From positions 486,003 to 550,002 of the forward strand of contig NZ_CANMTE010000003.1 of assembly GCF_947500795.1 (NCBI RefSeq): a stretch of 64,000 nucleotides of DNA. The letters are read 5' to 3'. Position 1 is the first letter of the stretch, and each line of letters begins with the position of its first letter. The translations under genes and the position numbers were made by a program. Shown here in pieces: positions 52,894 through 62,040 of this stretch. The notes beneath the pieces were generated by a model. It saw only the letters and a list, made by a program, of their open reading frames with translations. It was not told the origin of the DNA and searched no databases. Source of the stretch: an uncultured Gelidibacter sp. GTDB lineage: Bacteria > Bacteroidota > Bacteroidia > Flavobacteriales > Flavobacteriaceae.

Positions 52894-54981
52894 ATGAAAG
52901 TCTTTAAAACCTTCGCCTTCCTTTTTACTTTACTAGTCGTAAATTCCTGTGCCACAGTAGCGCCACCAAAAGCGGTTGGGCCTGTTCCCACTGCACCGCA
53001 ACTAGAATGGCAAGAAATGGAATTTTATGGATTTATCCATTTTAGCATCAACACCTTTACCGATGTGGAATGGGGTTATGGTGACAAATCGCCTGAATTG
53101 TTTAACCCAACGGAGCTAGACACGCGTCAATGGGCCAGAATTGCGAAGGAGGCAGGTATGAAAGGCTTGATTTTAACCAATAAACATCATGACGGATTCA
53201 CCTTATGGCCTTCTAAATACACTGAATATTCTGTAAAAAATTCGCCTTGGAAAGATGGGAAAGGCGACGTGGTTAAGGAATTAGCAGAAGCGTGTAGAGA
53301 ATACGGGCTTAAAATGGGAATTTACCTCTCTCCTTGGGATAGAAATCACGCCGATTACGGGAAACCTGAATACATTGACTATTTTAGAAATCAGCTTACG
53401 GAGCTATTGACCAATTACGGTGATATTTTTGAGGTTTGGTTTGATGGCGCCAATGGTGGCGATGGTTATTACGGTGGCGCCAATGAAGTGCGTACCGTTG
53501 ATAAAGAAAAATATTACGATTGGGACACTACAGATCAGCTCATCCGAAAACTACAACCGAATGCCATTATCTGGAGTGATAATGGTCCGGATGCGCGCTG
53601 GGTAGGCAACGAACACGGTTACGCTTACGAAACGACGTGGTCGCCACTTTTAAGAGATTCAATTTATGGCGGCATGCCTGATTACAGCACCAAATACGCG
53701 ATGGGTCAGGAAAATGGAACGCACTGGGTACCTGCAGAAGCTGATGTATCCATTCGTCCGAACTGGTATTATCACAAGTCTGAAGACGATAAAGTAAAAA
53801 CGCTCAAAGAATTATTGGACATCTATTACAGATCTGTCGGTCAAAATAGCACCTTATTATTGAATCTACCTGTAGACCGCAGAGGCTTGGTGCATGAAAA
53901 TGATGAAAAACAACTTAAAAAATTAACCACCCAACTGAAACAGGATTTCGCTCACAACTTAGCACTACACGCTAAAACTTCAGCGAACACCTATCGTGGT
54001 AACTCTAAAAAATACCATTCGGACAATACAGTAGATGGCAATAAAAACACCTATTGGACTACTGATGACGGCACTACACAAGGCTCCGTAACCATCGATT
54101 TTGGAAAACCAACCCAGTTTAATAGATTTTTGGTTCAGGAATACATTCCGTTAGGGCAACGCGTCAAAAAGTTTATTTTAGAAGCTGAAGTTGATGGCAC
54201 ATGGGAAACTATAGACCAACAAACTACCATTGGTTACAAGCGAATTTTGAGACTTAAGGATGTTGAAGCTACAAAAATCCGATTGACTATTGCCGATTCA
54301 AAAGCCGCACCGCTTATTTCAAATATTGAAGTCTACAATGCGCCGTTAATTGTGGATACGCCTAAAATCAGCAGAGACAAACAAGGCAAAGTCACCTTAG
54401 AAGTTCCTGAAAAAGGTTTGGCTGTGTACTATACGACCAATGGCGAGGAACCTTCTACTGCATCGTCTTTATATTCAGGTCCGATAGTAATTGATCAGCC
54501 TACGACATTAAAAACTTTTACGGTAGATCCTGAAACAAAACGTCAGAGTGAAGTGTTAACCGAAACTTTTGACCTCAGCAAGCGCCTTTGGAAAGTTTCT
54601 TCAGCAACTAATGAACCTTTGACAGAACAGGCAATTGACGATAACCCATTCACCAATTGGTCTGCCAGCAAAGAAACTCTGAACACCTCCAAAATCGATT
54701 TAGGAGAAACGGTTACGCTAAAAGGCTTCACCTATACGCCTACACAAGGCCGTTGGATTTCGGGTGTCATTACCCATTACAGTTTTTACGGAAGCACAGA
54801 TGGCGAACAGTGGACAAAATTATCGGAAGGTGAGTTTTCAAATATCATCGCCAATCCTATTCAGCAAAAAGTGTTGTTGGATTCGCCAAGTGCTGTACGC
54901 TACATCAAACTAGTTCCCACAACAATTATGAATAATGCCGATAAGGCCATTATCGCTGAAATTGGAGTCATCACAAAATAA
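52894..54981 (+). CDS. GH29 alpha-L-fucosidase lipoprotein with discoidin (CBM32) domains
   Basis: A 695-residue lipoprotein (signal ends VVNSC). The GH29 barrel (about 35-350) has the nucleophile Asp184 in DIFEVWFDGANGG and the substrate motif ILTNKHHDGFTLWPSKYTEY. The EVWFDGA form and the absence of the longer C-terminal GH29-A features suggest subfamily B, which prefers alpha-1,3/1,4-linked fucose in Lewis-type epitopes. Then come a discoidin domain (about 355-485; SDNTVDGNKNTYWTTDD), a chitobiase-like Ig domain (about 490-555; LAVYYTTNGEEPSTASSLYS) and a second discoidin (about 565-695; AIDDNPFTNWSASKETL). The extra domains would bind galactose or GalNAc ends. It is the first gene of the plus-strand glycan run. 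Confidence 0.93.
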   Translation: MKVFKTFAFLFTLLVVNSCATVAPPKAVGPVPTAPQLEWQEMEFYGFIHFSINTFTDVEWGYGDKSPELFNPTELDTRQWARIAKEAGMKGLILTNKHHDGFTLWPSKYTEYSVKNSPWKDGKGDVVKELAEACREYGLKMGIYLSPWDRNHADYGKPEYIDYFRNQLTELLTNYGDIFEVWFDGANGGDGYYGGANEVRTVDKEKYYDWDTTDQLIRKLQPNAIIWSDNGPDARWVGNEHGYAYETTWSPLLRDSIYGGMPDYSTKYAMGQENGTHWVPAEADVSIRPNWYYHKSEDDKVKTLKELLDIYYRSVGQNSTLLLNLPVDRRGLVHENDEKQLKKLTTQLKQDFAHNLALHAKTSANTYRGNSKKYHSDNTVDGNKNTYWTTDDGTTQGSVTIDFGKPTQFNRFLVQEYIPLGQRVKKFILEAEVDGTWETIDQQTTIGYKRILRLKDVEATKIRLTIADSKAAPLISNIEVYNAPLIVDTPKISRDKQGKVTLEVPEKGLAVYYTTNGEEPSTASSLYSGPIVIDQPTTLKTFTVDPETKRQSEVLTETFDLSKRLWKVSSATNEPLTEQAIDDNPFTNWSASKETLNTSKIDLGETVTLKGFTYTPTQGRWISGVITHYSFYGSTDGEQWTKLSEGEFSNIIANPIQQKVLLDSPSAVRYIKLVPTTIMNNADKAIIAEIGVITK

Positions 54982-54989
54982 TAGATCTT

Positions 54990-55946
54990 ATGAAAAAATT
55001 GCTCTTCCTATCTCTATTGACATTAAGTTCTTATAGTTCATTTTCGCAAGCTGACATCACAGAAAGCGAACTCAAAAGCCACATCGAATTCCTTGCTTCG
55101 GAAAAGAATGCGGGCCGATTTCCTGGGACCAAAGCGAGTCGATCTGTCGTCAGATACATCAAAAAGGATTTTAAAAAACAAGGACTTAAAAAACTAGGCA
55201 GCTGTTATGAGCAAAAATTCAAAGCACGCATAAGGGTGGCTAAAGGCGAGCCTGAAAAACGCCCTGTTAAAACGTCCAATGTAGTTGCCTTTCTTGAAGG
55301 CAATGACCCTATTTTAAAACATGAATACATCGTGTTAGGTGCCCATTATGATCATTTAGGAATGGGCGGGCCTTCATCAAAATCTGACCAAAAAAACGCA
55401 ATTCATTACGGTGCCGATGATAATGCCAGCGGTACCGCAGCCTTACTGGAAATCGCTGAGAAAATTGCCGCCAATAAAACAGCATTAAAACGCAGTGTTA
55501 TTTTTATTGCATTTGGCGCTGAGGAACAAGGCCTGTTGGGAAGTACATATTTTGTAGAAAACCCTTTAGTGCCCTTGTCTCAAATAAAACTGATGATCAA
55601 CATGGATATGGTTGGTCGTTTAAATACTGAAAAACATGTGTATATGAATGGTGCCGGAACTTTCCCAGATGGCGTGGCCTTATTACAGAATTTAGGCGAC
55701 TCCGTGGGGTTGACGCCGATTGTCCATGCCGGCTCTGTTGGTGGTTCAGACCACGTCTCGTTTTTTAAGAAAGACCTGTCTGTAATCGGGATCCACACGG
55801 GTGCGCACCCACAATACCACCGACCTGAAGATACGGCCGATTTGATCAACATTCCGGGACATCAACAAGTCAGCGAATTTATCTATCAAGCTTTGATGCA
55901 AATTGCCACGACGGACTATAAACTGGAATTTATTCCGCAAGAATAA
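54990..55946 (+). CDS. M28-family zinc aminopeptidase, exported
   Basis: A 318-residue exported (signal peptide ending SFSQ) metallopeptidase of family M28. The two-zinc site is intact: His and Asp in VLGAHYDHLGMGGP and YGADDNASGTAALLE, the Glu pair in FIAFGAEEQGLLGS, Asp in MINMDMVGR and His in HTGAHPQYHRPEDT. It should remove N-terminal amino acids from peptides in the periplasm. It starts 8 bases after the fucosidase stop, so it is co-transcribed with glycan hydrolases. That fits use of glycoproteins or mucins, where peptide and sugar are both released. Substrate specificity is unknown. Confidence 0.93.
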   Translation: MKKLLFLSLLTLSSYSSFSQADITESELKSHIEFLASEKNAGRFPGTKASRSVVRYIKKDFKKQGLKKLGSCYEQKFKARIRVAKGEPEKRPVKTSNVVAFLEGNDPILKHEYIVLGAHYDHLGMGGPSSKSDQKNAIHYGADDNASGTAALLEIAEKIAANKTALKRSVIFIAFGAEEQGLLGSTYFVENPLVPLSQIKLMINMDMVGRLNTEKHVYMNGAGTFPDGVALLQNLGDSVGLTPIVHAGSVGGSDHVSFFKKDLSVIGIHTGAHPQYHRPEDTADLINIPGHQQVSEFIYQALMQIATTDYKLEFIPQE

Positions 55947-56126
55947 ACAAACTAGTTCGCCTCCACCCGTTTATTAGGGTCGTCCGTCGAAATCTTTTTC
56001 ATTACTTGACTTAAGTTACTATATTTTCAGATTGTTTTTTTAGCATCCATTACAACATAAAAACACATAGTTTTTCACTCATACAAACGCTTATACATTT
56101 ATTATAAAATCCCTAAACACTTACTA

Positions 56127-57773
56127 ATGAAGTTTATTTTCCTCACATTACTCGGTCTCTTGACATTAACCAATTGTACCGCGCAAACAAAAACCTTTAC
56201 AGCTTCTGAAATTGCTGTGTTACCACAACCCAATTCCTTGGAATTACAGGAAGGTTCTTTCACACTTAATGCTGACCAAAGTATCTCAGCATCGCATGAT
56301 CTTCAGAAAACTGCCGTTGCTGACCTTCAAGCCTATCTAAAGGAAACTTTAGGAAAAAACCTGAAATCATCCGACGCCAAAAAAGCGAGTATTACGTTTG
56401 ATCTCAATACGAATTTGGGCCCAGAAGCTTATGAATTGACCGTTACTCCAAAACACATCAACATTGCGGCTAGTGCTGCTGCAGGTTACTATTATGGCGT
56501 TCAGACCTTAAAACAATTGGTTTCTACTGAAAATAATACCGTTTTGGTGCCTTCAGTAACCGTTAAGGACAGTCCGCGTTTTAGATGGCGTGCGTTTATG
56601 CTTGATGAAGCCCGTTATTTTCATGGTGAAGCCTTCGTAAAACAAATGCTCGATCAAATGGCATTGTTGAAAATGAACACCTTCCACTGGCATTTGGTGG
56701 ACGATGCAGGATGGCGTATCGAAATTAAAAAATATCCAAAATTAACTGAAGTAGGTGCGTTCCGTAAAGACACTGAAATTGAGACTTGGAAAAGCGGTAA
56801 AACTTCTGGCGAGCCACATGGCGGATTCTATACTCAAGAACAAATCAAAGATATTGTAGCCTACGCTGCTGCTCGTAATATTAATGTGGTGCCTGAATTT
56901 GAAATGCCAGGACACGCCAGTGCAGCTATCGCGTCTTACACTTGGTTAGGGACTGCTGGGAAAGCGATTGAAGTACCGGTTACTTTTGGACGTCTGTATG
57001 ACAATTACGATGTGACCAAGCCGGAAGTCATCACCTTTATTCAAGATGTTTTAAATGAATTGTTTGAATTGTTCCCTTCTGAAGTCATCCATATTGGTGG
57101 CGATGAAGTAGGCTATGAAGTTTGGGAGAAATCTGCTTCGGTTCAAAAATACATGAAAGAACACAACATCAAATCACCTGCCGATTTACAGATCCAATTC
57201 ACCAATAACGTTTCCAAATTTATTGAAAGTAACGGCCGTCGAATGATGGGATGGAATGAGATTTTAGGTAAAAACATCCATGCTGATTTCGCTGAAAAGA
57301 AAAATGATGCAGAGGCAGAAACTGAATTGGCCAAAAACGCGATTGTGCATTTCTGGAAAGGCGATTTGGCATTATTGACCGAAGCGGCTAAAAATGGCTA
57401 CAGCATTGTCAATTCCATTCATAATAGAACTTATTTAGATTACAGCCACAACTCTATTTCTTTGAGAAAGGCTTATGAGTTTGACCCGATTCCTGAAGGT
57501 TTGAATGCACAATACCACGACAATATCTATGGTACCGGTTGCCAAATGTGGAGCGAATGGACACCGACCAACGCTGATGTAGAGCGCCAAGCATTCCCTA
57601 GAATTGCTGCGTTTGCTGAAGTAGGTTGGACAAACTTTGACAACAAAGATTACGACAGTTTTAAAGTCGCTCTTAAAAAGATGCAACAACATTGGGACAG
57701 TTTAGGCATCAACTATTTTAAAGACTCTGATAAGCTTGAAGCAGAAGAAAAAGCCAAAGCCGAAAAAAAATAA
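56127..57773 (+). CDS. GH20 beta-N-acetylhexosaminidase lipoprotein
   Basis: A 548-residue lipoprotein (lipobox LTNC). The N-terminal GH20b domain is at about 25-155 and the catalytic barrel from about 155. The substrate-assisted catalytic pair is Asp326-Glu327 in VIHIGGDEVGYEVWEK. Other motifs are WRAFMLDEARYFHGEAFV, NTFHWHLVDDAGWRIEIKKY and VVPEFEMPGHASAAI. It removes terminal GlcNAc or GalNAc from non-reducing ends. It stands 180 bases after the M28 gene and 4 bases before the second GH20. The C-terminus has no extra domain but a charged tail (EAEEKAKAEKK). Confidence 0.94.
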   Translation: MKFIFLTLLGLLTLTNCTAQTKTFTASEIAVLPQPNSLELQEGSFTLNADQSISASHDLQKTAVADLQAYLKETLGKNLKSSDAKKASITFDLNTNLGPEAYELTVTPKHINIAASAAAGYYYGVQTLKQLVSTENNTVLVPSVTVKDSPRFRWRAFMLDEARYFHGEAFVKQMLDQMALLKMNTFHWHLVDDAGWRIEIKKYPKLTEVGAFRKDTEIETWKSGKTSGEPHGGFYTQEQIKDIVAYAAARNINVVPEFEMPGHASAAIASYTWLGTAGKAIEVPVTFGRLYDNYDVTKPEVITFIQDVLNELFELFPSEVIHIGGDEVGYEVWEKSASVQKYMKEHNIKSPADLQIQFTNNVSKFIESNGRRMMGWNEILGKNIHADFAEKKNDAEAETELAKNAIVHFWKGDLALLTEAAKNGYSIVNSIHNRTYLDYSHNSISLRKAYEFDPIPEGLNAQYHDNIYGTGCQMWSEWTPTNADVERQAFPRIAAFAEVGWTNFDNKDYDSFKVALKKMQQHWDSLGINYFKDSDKLEAEEKAKAEKK

Positions 57774-57777
57774 AGCC

Positions 57778-60075
57778 ATGAAATACTTTTCATCCATACT
57801 CCTGCTCTTAGTCATCTTGAGCAGCTACCAAGTCAAACAAACGAGAACTTTTACGGAAGATGAAATTTCCATTGTTCCGAAACCCTCATCGATGTATCTT
57901 TCTGAAGGCAGTTATACGTTTTCAAAAGACACTAAAATCTCTGTTGGTAATGACAGTCAAAAGCCAGCCGCTAAATATTTGTCAGATTTATTTGAAAAGG
58001 CAGCAGGTTTTCCGCTAAACATCATCGATACCAAAGATGAAAATGGTGTTGTGTTTATCGAGGACGAAACCCTTGCAAGTGAAACGTATACTTTAGAAGT
58101 CACACCAAAAAGCGTCACCATTAAAGCGAGTGATGCTGCAGGCTATTTTTACGCCGTACAAACCATTCGTCAACTGTTGCCTGCAAGCATTGAAAAAGCG
58201 AACAGTAACGACGCTACTTGGGTTATTCCTAGCATCAATGTAACGGACCAACCGCGTTTTGCATGGCGCGGCATGCAGATGGATTTCAGCCGTCATTTTT
58301 TTAGTATGGATGAGGTAAAAACCTTTTTAGACTATATGGCGCTTTACAAATTGAACACGTACCATATGCATTTAACGGATGATCAAGGTTGGCGTGTTGA
58401 AATTAAAAAGTATCCATTATTGACTGAAAAAGGAGCTTGGCGTATAGAAAGTTCTCACGACAAAGAATGTAAGGAATTAGCCAAAACAGATCCGTCTTTT
58501 ACGATAGACGAACAACATTATCACGACCGTGATGGCCAACGCATGTATGGTGGATTCTTTACCCAAGACCAAATTAAAGAGATTATTGCCTATGCGGCAG
58601 AGCGTCAAATTGAGGTGATTCCTGAAATTGATATGCCAGGCCACTTTAAATCGGCCATAGATAATTACCCATTCTTAGCTTGTACTGGCGAAGCGGGATG
58701 GGGCGAATTGTTTTCAATTCCTGCCTGTTTAGGAAAAGAAAGCACCTATGAATTCACAAAAAACATTCTCTCAGAAATCGCTGAATTATTTCCTTCCGAA
58801 TACATCCACATTGGTGGTGACGAAGTGAATATCCAATCGTGGAAAGAATGTCCGCTTTGTCAAAAAGCGATTAAGGACAACAATTTAAAGAACGAGCATG
58901 AATTGCAATCGTTTTTTAATAGAGATATTGAAGCCTTTTTAAACTCTAAGGGCAAACGCCTTTTAGGTTGGGATGAAATTGTGGAAGGTGGCCTTTCTGA
59001 AGGTGCAACCATGATGTGGTGGCGTAATTGGGCTCCTGATATGCGCACTATCGCGGCAAACAACGGCAACGATATGATCATCACACCGTGTTTTGAATAT
59101 TATTTTGATGCGAAACATGAAGTAACGCCGTTTGAAAAAGTCTACAACTACGAACCAATTCCTGAAGAATTTACTGAGGATCAAGCCAAACATGTTTTGG
59201 GCATTCAAGCTAATTTATGGTCAGAAATGATTCCTAATTTTAAACGTTTAGAATACCAAGCCTTTCCAAGATTATTGGCAATGGCTGAAACGGCGTGGAG
59301 TTCAAAAGATGCGAAAGATCACGACAATTTCCAGAAACGCATGACGCTTCAATACGACCGATTGGATGCTTTGGGCGTTCAATACCACATTCCTGCAGTC
59401 ACCGGATTGAAAGACAAGGTAGCATTTTTAGATACGGCAACCATTTCTTTGGAGGCACCATTACCTGGGATGGACATTTATTACACCACTGATGGCACTG
59501 TTCCAACCAAAGCTTCTAAGAAATACACAGAGCCTTTAAGTTTTTCTGAAACTGTTACTTTAACTACTGTTGCCTATAGAGGTGACATTGCTAGCGAAAA
59601 GCGATCAGCACTGGTAGAGAAGCAAAGCTATTTGGAGCCTTTGGAAGTGACACCAGAAAAAGGAGCGATCAACCGTTGGGCGGCAGTTAAGAAGTTTAAA
59701 GTGGTTGATGATATTGTTCTGCCAAAAACAGCCACTTACACCGCAGTTAACGAATTGAATTTTTCGGATCACGATGGCCAAGAACAGGTCTCCATGGTTT
59801 TTAAAGGTTATTTCTATGCGGAAGTGGATGGGTTGTATGAATTCGCTACAAAATCTGATGATGGAAGTTTGTTATACATCGGCGATAAATTTGTGGTGGA
59901 TAATGGCGGTAATCATTCGGCATTAGAAAAAAACGGGATGGTCGCCCTTAAAAAAGGATGGCATCCACTTACGGTGAAATTCCACGAAGCTACAGGCGGT
60001 GCAGAATTGACCGTTTGGTATACGACTCCTAATGGCGAAAAGAAAGTTTTAAACGGGGATGTTATTGGGAAGTAA
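57778..60075 (+). CDS. GH20 beta-N-acetylhexosaminidase with Ig-like and PA14 domains
   Basis: A 765-residue exported enzyme. The catalytic pair is Asp348-Glu349 in YIHIGGDEVNIQSWKEC. Other GH20 motifs are WRGMQMDFSRHFFSMDEV, NTYHMHLTDDQGWRVEIKKY and VIPEIDMPGHFKSAI. After the barrel come a chitobiase-type Ig domain (about 540-615; GMDIYYTTDGTVPTKASK) and a C-terminal PA14 domain (about 640-765; GYFYAEVDGLYEFATKSDDG), a likely carbohydrate binder. The start at 57778 follows the first GH20 stop by 4 bases; the longer frame is basic and unlike a signal. The signal peptide carries LSSY where a lipobox would have LSSC, so it seems not lipidated. It differs enough from its neighbour to have another linkage preference. 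Confidence 0.93.
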   Translation: MKYFSSILLLLVILSSYQVKQTRTFTEDEISIVPKPSSMYLSEGSYTFSKDTKISVGNDSQKPAAKYLSDLFEKAAGFPLNIIDTKDENGVVFIEDETLASETYTLEVTPKSVTIKASDAAGYFYAVQTIRQLLPASIEKANSNDATWVIPSINVTDQPRFAWRGMQMDFSRHFFSMDEVKTFLDYMALYKLNTYHMHLTDDQGWRVEIKKYPLLTEKGAWRIESSHDKECKELAKTDPSFTIDEQHYHDRDGQRMYGGFFTQDQIKEIIAYAAERQIEVIPEIDMPGHFKSAIDNYPFLACTGEAGWGELFSIPACLGKESTYEFTKNILSEIAELFPSEYIHIGGDEVNIQSWKECPLCQKAIKDNNLKNEHELQSFFNRDIEAFLNSKGKRLLGWDEIVEGGLSEGATMMWWRNWAPDMRTIAANNGNDMIITPCFEYYFDAKHEVTPFEKVYNYEPIPEEFTEDQAKHVLGIQANLWSEMIPNFKRLEYQAFPRLLAMAETAWSSKDAKDHDNFQKRMTLQYDRLDALGVQYHIPAVTGLKDKVAFLDTATISLEAPLPGMDIYYTTDGTVPTKASKKYTEPLSFSETVTLTTVAYRGDIASEKRSALVEKQSYLEPLEVTPEKGAINRWAAVKKFKVVDDIVLPKTATYTAVNELNFSDHDGQEQVSMVFKGYFYAEVDGLYEFATKSDDGSLLYIGDKFVVDNGGNHSALEKNGMVALKKGWHPLTVKFHEATGGAELTVWYTTPNGEKKVLNGDVIGK

Positions 60076-60084
60076 TAAATCTTA

Positions 60085-60197
60085 GACACGAACCTGCCTG
60101 TCGGCAGGCAGGTTTCACGAATGCGCACGAATTTTTTGAGCGTTTTTGTTCACCTCTACGCATAAAATAATTTGTGATAATTAGTGTAATTCGTGTC
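60085..60197. repeat. Composite extragenic repeat with a perfect 24-base palindrome
   Basis: Arms GACACGAA (60085-60092) and TTCGTGTC (60190-60197) bracket the element. Inside, AACCTGCCTG-TCGG-CAGGCAGGTT is a perfect palindrome (60091-60114), and CACGAAT occurs twice (60116-60122, 60126-60132). The right part reads GTGATAATTAGTGTAATTCG. A related palindrome lies at 12237-12252. It resembles mobile extragenic palindromes of Flavobacteriaceae. It lies between the GH20 and DUF4091 genes and has no ORF. Confidence 0.7.
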
Positions 60198-60243
60198 AAA
60201 AAAACCCATCTCCATAAACCCATCCAAATAATACAATCACTCA

Positions 60244-62010
60244 ATGAAACTATTTATAAAATCCGTGCTAATGCTTTCGGTCATCTTGACCTTTAGCTGT
60301 CAGCAGCATAAAGATTTCACCATAGCACAAACCTACCAAGAACCTGAAGATCCTTCGCCAGCAACTAATCAAAACTGGTCGGCTGTTCCACAAGGTCTGC
60401 AAGCCTCAGTAACGTCCACAAATATCCGATTTGTAAAAAGTGAAATTCCTAAAATAGAAGCACAATCCACTTGGAATGGTACCGCGTGGAAAGGCGAACG
60501 CAGCGCAGCGCAACTCGTGTTGTGGAGTAAAGATTCTTTGACCGAAGTCAACACCAAAATTTCAGATTTTAAGTCGGATTCAGGAGCAACACTCCCATCA
60601 AGTATCGCCACCATTAATTTTGTGAAGTATGTTTTAACCGATGTCTTCGATCAAGGTTGTGGCCATAGAAAACCGGAAGATTTCCCTTCTTCTTTAGCTG
60701 CAGATGCCCTTGAACCGGTCAATTCTTTCGCGATTCACGCTCAGGAAACCCGACCAATTTGGGTGACGATGGACATTCCGCGAGATGCCAAACCGGGCAC
60801 TTACACAAGCACGTTCACCATTGACGTTAAAGGCCAAGCCTCCAAAACCATGGCATTTACCATTCGCGTTATTGACAAGGTTTTACCGCCAGCTTCCGAT
60901 TGGAAATTCCATTTAGATTTATGGCAAAATCCTTACGCGGTAGCACGTTTTCATGACGTGGAGCCGTGGTCTGATGCGCATTTCGACTTGTTAAAACCGA
61001 TTATGAAACGTCTTGCGGATGCAGGACAGAAAGTAATTACCGTTTCCCTCAACAAACGCCCGTGGGGAGGACAAACCTACGATCAATTTGAAGCGATGAT
61101 CGAATGGCGTAAAAAAGCAGATGGGACGTGGACTTATGATTATACCATTTTTGATAAATGGGTGCAAATGATGATGGATTTAGGCATCAAGAACCAAATT
61201 AGCGGCTATTCCATGGTGCCTTGGGGTAATGAATTTTACTATTTTGATGAAGCCGAAAACAAGGAAATTAAGGTAAAAGCTGCACCAGGTACGCCCGAGT
61301 ATAAAGACTTATGGATTCCGTTTTTGGCACAATTTAAATCCCATTTAGAAGAAAAAGGATGGAATTCTATTACAAGAATTGCGATGGACGAACGCGGCCC
61401 AGAAGAAATGAAGGCCATGCTGGAATTGCTCAATGAGCACGCTCCGGAATTCGGTGTGTCGTTTGCTGACAACCACAAAAGCTACAAATTGTATCCGGAC
61501 GACCTAAAAGACATGTCCGTTGCCTTTGGGCATCCCGTAGATGCTGAGGATTTGACGGTTCGTAAAGCCAACGGCTACATCAGTACCTTTTACGTGTCCT
61601 GTGCCGACGCGTTCCCAAACACTTTTACCTTTTCGCCTCCTGCAGAAGGCACGTTTATAGCCTGGTATGCCATGGCGGCCGATTTTGACGGTTTTTTGCG
61701 TTGGAGCTATAACAGCTGGACGGAAAATCCATTGCAAGATTCCCGATTCAGAACCTGGCCTGCAGGCGACACCTATATTGTGTACCCTAACAATAGAAGC
61801 TCCATCCGTTTTGAAAAATTAAGGGAAGGCATTGTTGATGCTGAAAAAATCAGAATCCTAAGAGACGATTTTACCAATAGAAATATGACCGCAGAACTTC
61901 AAGAATTAAATCAACTCGTCGCAAAATTCAACAGAAACACCAAACCGGAAGATTTAGAACACCTACTTGAAGACGCTAAAAAGCAACTGAATCATTTGGT
62001 CGAAAAATAA
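60244..62010 (+). CDS. DUF4091 / GH123-like glycoside hydrolase lipoprotein
   Basis: A 588-residue lipoprotein (signal ends LTFSC). It has an N-terminal beta-sandwich (about 55-215; WNGTAWKGERSAAQLVLWS) and a catalytic barrel (about 225-520) with the DUF4091 tail (YNSWTENPLQDSRFRTWPAG, then DTYIVYPN and SSIRFEKLREGIVDAEKIRI). The Asp382-Glu383 pair in RIAMDERGPEEM fits the substrate-assisted Asp-Glu pair of GH123 beta-N-acetylgalactosaminidases. GH123 members attack terminal beta-GalNAc on glycosphingolipids or mucin-type glycans. Many DUF4091 proteins are still uncharacterised, so the activity is a good guess, not proof. It is 30 bases before the GH84 gene. Confidence 0.82.
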   Translation: MKLFIKSVLMLSVILTFSCQQHKDFTIAQTYQEPEDPSPATNQNWSAVPQGLQASVTSTNIRFVKSEIPKIEAQSTWNGTAWKGERSAAQLVLWSKDSLTEVNTKISDFKSDSGATLPSSIATINFVKYVLTDVFDQGCGHRKPEDFPSSLAADALEPVNSFAIHAQETRPIWVTMDIPRDAKPGTYTSTFTIDVKGQASKTMAFTIRVIDKVLPPASDWKFHLDLWQNPYAVARFHDVEPWSDAHFDLLKPIMKRLADAGQKVITVSLNKRPWGGQTYDQFEAMIEWRKKADGTWTYDYTIFDKWVQMMMDLGIKNQISGYSMVPWGNEFYYFDEAENKEIKVKAAPGTPEYKDLWIPFLAQFKSHLEEKGWNSITRIAMDERGPEEMKAMLELLNEHAPEFGVSFADNHKSYKLYPDDLKDMSVAFGHPVDAEDLTVRKANGYISTFYVSCADAFPNTFTFSPPAEGTFIAWYAMAADFDGFLRWSYNSWTENPLQDSRFRTWPAGDTYIVYPNNRSSIRFEKLREGIVDAEKIRILRDDFTNRNMTAELQELNQLVAKFNRNTKPEDLEHLLEDAKKQLNHLVEK

Positions 62011-62040
62011 AAATAGCTATCAAATCACTTAATATCCATC

